Below, one piece after another: positions 5,566 through 7,295 of a DNA stretch of 7,295 nucleotides. Position 1 is the stretch's first letter. Every line of letters begins with the position of its first letter. Source of the DNA: Chryseobacterium gleum (lineage in GTDB: Bacteria; Bacteroidota; Bacteroidia; Flavobacteriales_D; Crocinitomicaceae); the NCBI GenBank assembly GCA_943326315.2, contig CALPSU020000122.1, forward strand, positions 1 to 7,295, given 5' to 3'. A program made the translations under genes and the position numbers. The notes beneath the pieces were generated by a model. That model was not told where the DNA came from. It did no database searches and was given only the letters and a program-made list of their open reading frames with translations.

Positions 5566-7287
5566 TTAATTATTCTCACTGTGACTTATTTCACTTGGGA
5601 TCATCTTAATTTTACGTGAAATTTCTTCTATTTTACGTTTAGAATATTCTATTTTCTTTTCTACTTCTTCTTTCAATGCGTTTGCTCCTTTTGAATTAGC
5701 AAAGAAACCTAAATTATTTTCGTATTGAGAAATATCTTGCTTTATCGTGTCTATTTGACGACGTAAATCCATTTTCTCTTTATCTAATAATTTAGCCGCA
5801 TTTGGACTAGCTTGAAAAGTGTCTAAACGAGCCTGAAACATTACTTGCTCTTTTTCTTGACCTTCTAATTTTAAAGAATTATATAATTTATCTAATGCAG
5901 ATTTATAAGCATTGTAAATTATGTCTTTATTGGCAACTGGAACGTGACCAATTAAGTTAAATTCATTTGCAAAACCTTTTAAATCAGAAATTGCTTGTTT
6001 CTTATCTTCTGTAATTACGTATCCTTCAATTTTGGCAATCAATTCTTGCTTTGCTGTTAAATTAGATTCATTTAATTTATCTAATTCAGCGAAGTGTGCA
6101 GTTTTCGCATTGAAAAAAGTATCGCATGCAGTACGAAATTCCTTCCATAAACGCTGCTCATTTCTTTGTCCTGCATTACCAATACTTCTCCATTTTTTTT
6201 GAAGTTGTATTAATTTTTCTCCTGAATTTTTCCAGTCAGTCGAAGTTTTTAATGCATTAGCTTGATCAATTAATTTTTGTTTTGCTTCAGCTAGAGCATC
6301 GAATTCGCTTCTTAATCCATCAAAAAATTCTTTTTTAGCAGCAAAAAAAGCATCGCATTCAGCTCTGAAAAGTGTCCAAATTTCTTCGTTCTCTTTCTTC
6401 GGTCCGAAACCTATTTGTTTCCAAACATTTTGAATATCAAATACTTCTTGTGTTTTTTCTTCCCACAATTTAGTAGTATTCAAATTTGAAAAATCTAAAA
6501 CAACCGTTTTTAATTTTTCAAGTAATATTTGTTTCTTTTCAATATTGTCATGTAGCATATTTCTACGCTCATCGTGGTATTTATTTAGTCTTTCATAAAT
6601 AGATCTAACACTATCTAAGTAAGTTTTTTTCATTTCTTCCCAATTTTCACGACCAACAGGACCAATCCCTTCCCATTCATTTTGAAGAGTTTTGATAGTT
6701 TTCTCAACTTCTTTGGTAGATTCAATTGTAAGTAAATTCTGAATTTTAGTAATTAATTCTTTCTTAACTTGTTCGTTTCTATGTAAATCATGATCTTTTA
6801 ATTCACGGTAAATTTTCATATTGTAGAAGAAATCCTCTAACAAACGAGAATATTCTGCCTGAATTTCATCGCGTTTTTCTCTTGGAATATCCCCCACTTG
6901 CTTCCAAGATTCGTGGATTTCTTTGTACGCTCCAAAAGCTGCTCCTATGTTTTCTTCATTTTCGATAATTGATCTCAATCGAGTAATCAACGCTTTCTTC
7001 TGACGTAAACAATCTGCCTGTTTTGCATTTTTTTCTGCTACAGCATTTGTTCTTTTTTCTTTAAACACTGTGTATACCGCATAGAATTCATCTCTAATCG
7101 GGTCATCTTCACGAACGTATTCAACACTTTCTCCATTGGCTTTGGCTTCCAATACAGCAACTTGTTTTTTTCGTTCCTCTTCTAACACATAATCGTCGAA
7201 ACGTGTTCTCAATTCATTTACATCACGGCCAACTGAAAGTACGTTTTCGTTTGCTGTTAATGTTTTCAATTCATCTAAAAATGCCAT
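5566..7287 (-). CDS. DUF349 repeat protein (five repeats, coiled-coil C-terminus)
   Basis: A 573-residue, highly charged, helical protein without signal peptide or membrane segment, so probably cytoplasmic. Five DUF349 units are marked by their W-x-x-[IV]-G core: W128-KQVGDIP, W205-EGIGPVG, W289-KQIGFGP, W366-RSIGNAG and F443-NLIGHVP, spaced 77, 84, 77 and 77 residues; the last has Phe for Trp. Each is followed by the expected (W/Y)xxFRxxCDxFF-like helix, clearest at 304-315 and 381-392. Residues about 500-565 form a coiled coil. The biochemical role of DUF349 is not established. ATG at 7287 follows a purine run (TGGAAAAA) that could serve as ribosome binding site, but the frame stays open to the window edge, so a longer N-terminus cannot be excluded. 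It is the first gene of the minus-strand group; no terminator or good promoter separates it from the gene 48 bases downstream. Confidence 0.9.
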   Translation of the reverse strand: MAFLDELKTLTANENVLSVGRDVNELRTRFDDYVLEEERKKQVAVLEAKANGESVEYVREDDPIRDEFYAVYTVFKEKRTNAVAEKNAKQADCLRQKKALITRLRSIIENEENIGAAFGAYKEIHESWKQVGDIPREKRDEIQAEYSRLLEDFFYNMKIYRELKDHDLHRNEQVKKELITKIQNLLTIESTKEVEKTIKTLQNEWEGIGPVGRENWEEMKKTYLDSVRSIYERLNKYHDERRNMLHDNIEKKQILLEKLKTVVLDFSNLNTTKLWEEKTQEVFDIQNVWKQIGFGPKKENEEIWTLFRAECDAFFAAKKEFFDGLRSEFDALAEAKQKLIDQANALKTSTDWKNSGEKLIQLQKKWRSIGNAGQRNEQRLWKEFRTACDTFFNAKTAHFAELDKLNESNLTAKQELIAKIEGYVITEDKKQAISDLKGFANEFNLIGHVPVANKDIIYNAYKSALDKLYNSLKLEGQEKEQVMFQARLDTFQASPNAAKLLDKEKMDLRRQIDTIKQDISQYENNLGFFANSKGANALKEEVEKKIEYSKRKIEEISRKIKMIPSEISHSENN

Positions 7288-7295
7288 TTTTTCCA

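Overview
The window looks like chromosomal DNA from a member of the Bacteroidota, most likely a Flavobacterium-like species of the Flavobacteriaceae. The evidence is the strong AT bias, the near absence of classical Shine-Dalgarno sites, a TAnnTTTG-type -7 element in front of katG, signal peptides ending in ...FSQ, and a multi-repeat DUF349 protein of the kind seen in this group. This is an inference from style; no rRNA or marker gene is present.

Layout. The plus strand carries the 3' end of a PD-(D/E)XK (RecB/AddB-type) nuclease gene (1-327), then a complete catalase-peroxidase gene, katG (424-2691), which ends at a strong intrinsic terminator (2712-2746). All later genes are on the minus strand and converge on katG. 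Read in the direction of transcription they are: a protein with five DUF349 repeats (7287-5566); a four-helix membrane protein of unknown function with a possible PH-like C-terminal domain (5517-4843); a secreted protein with an alpha/beta-hydrolase-like serine nucleophile elbow (4831-3386); and a two-gene ParE/RelE-type toxin-antitoxin module (antitoxin 3298-3062, toxin 3080-2763).

How the parts relate. KatG carries an N-terminal signal peptide in front of the usual KatG N-terminus, so it is predicted to work outside the cytoplasm against hydrogen peroxide. The membrane protein and the secreted hydrolase-like protein are 11 bases apart and almost certainly co-transcribed; the DUF349 gene lies 48 bases upstream of them and may belong to the same transcript. 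The toxin-antitoxin pair is a self-contained unit with overlapping genes and an AT-rich imperfect palindrome in front that could be its operator.

There is no CRISPR array, RNA gene, insertion sequence or phage gene that I can support. The least explained part is the 3386-5517 pair. No intergenic stretch exceeds 100 bases, so the window is essentially fully coding.
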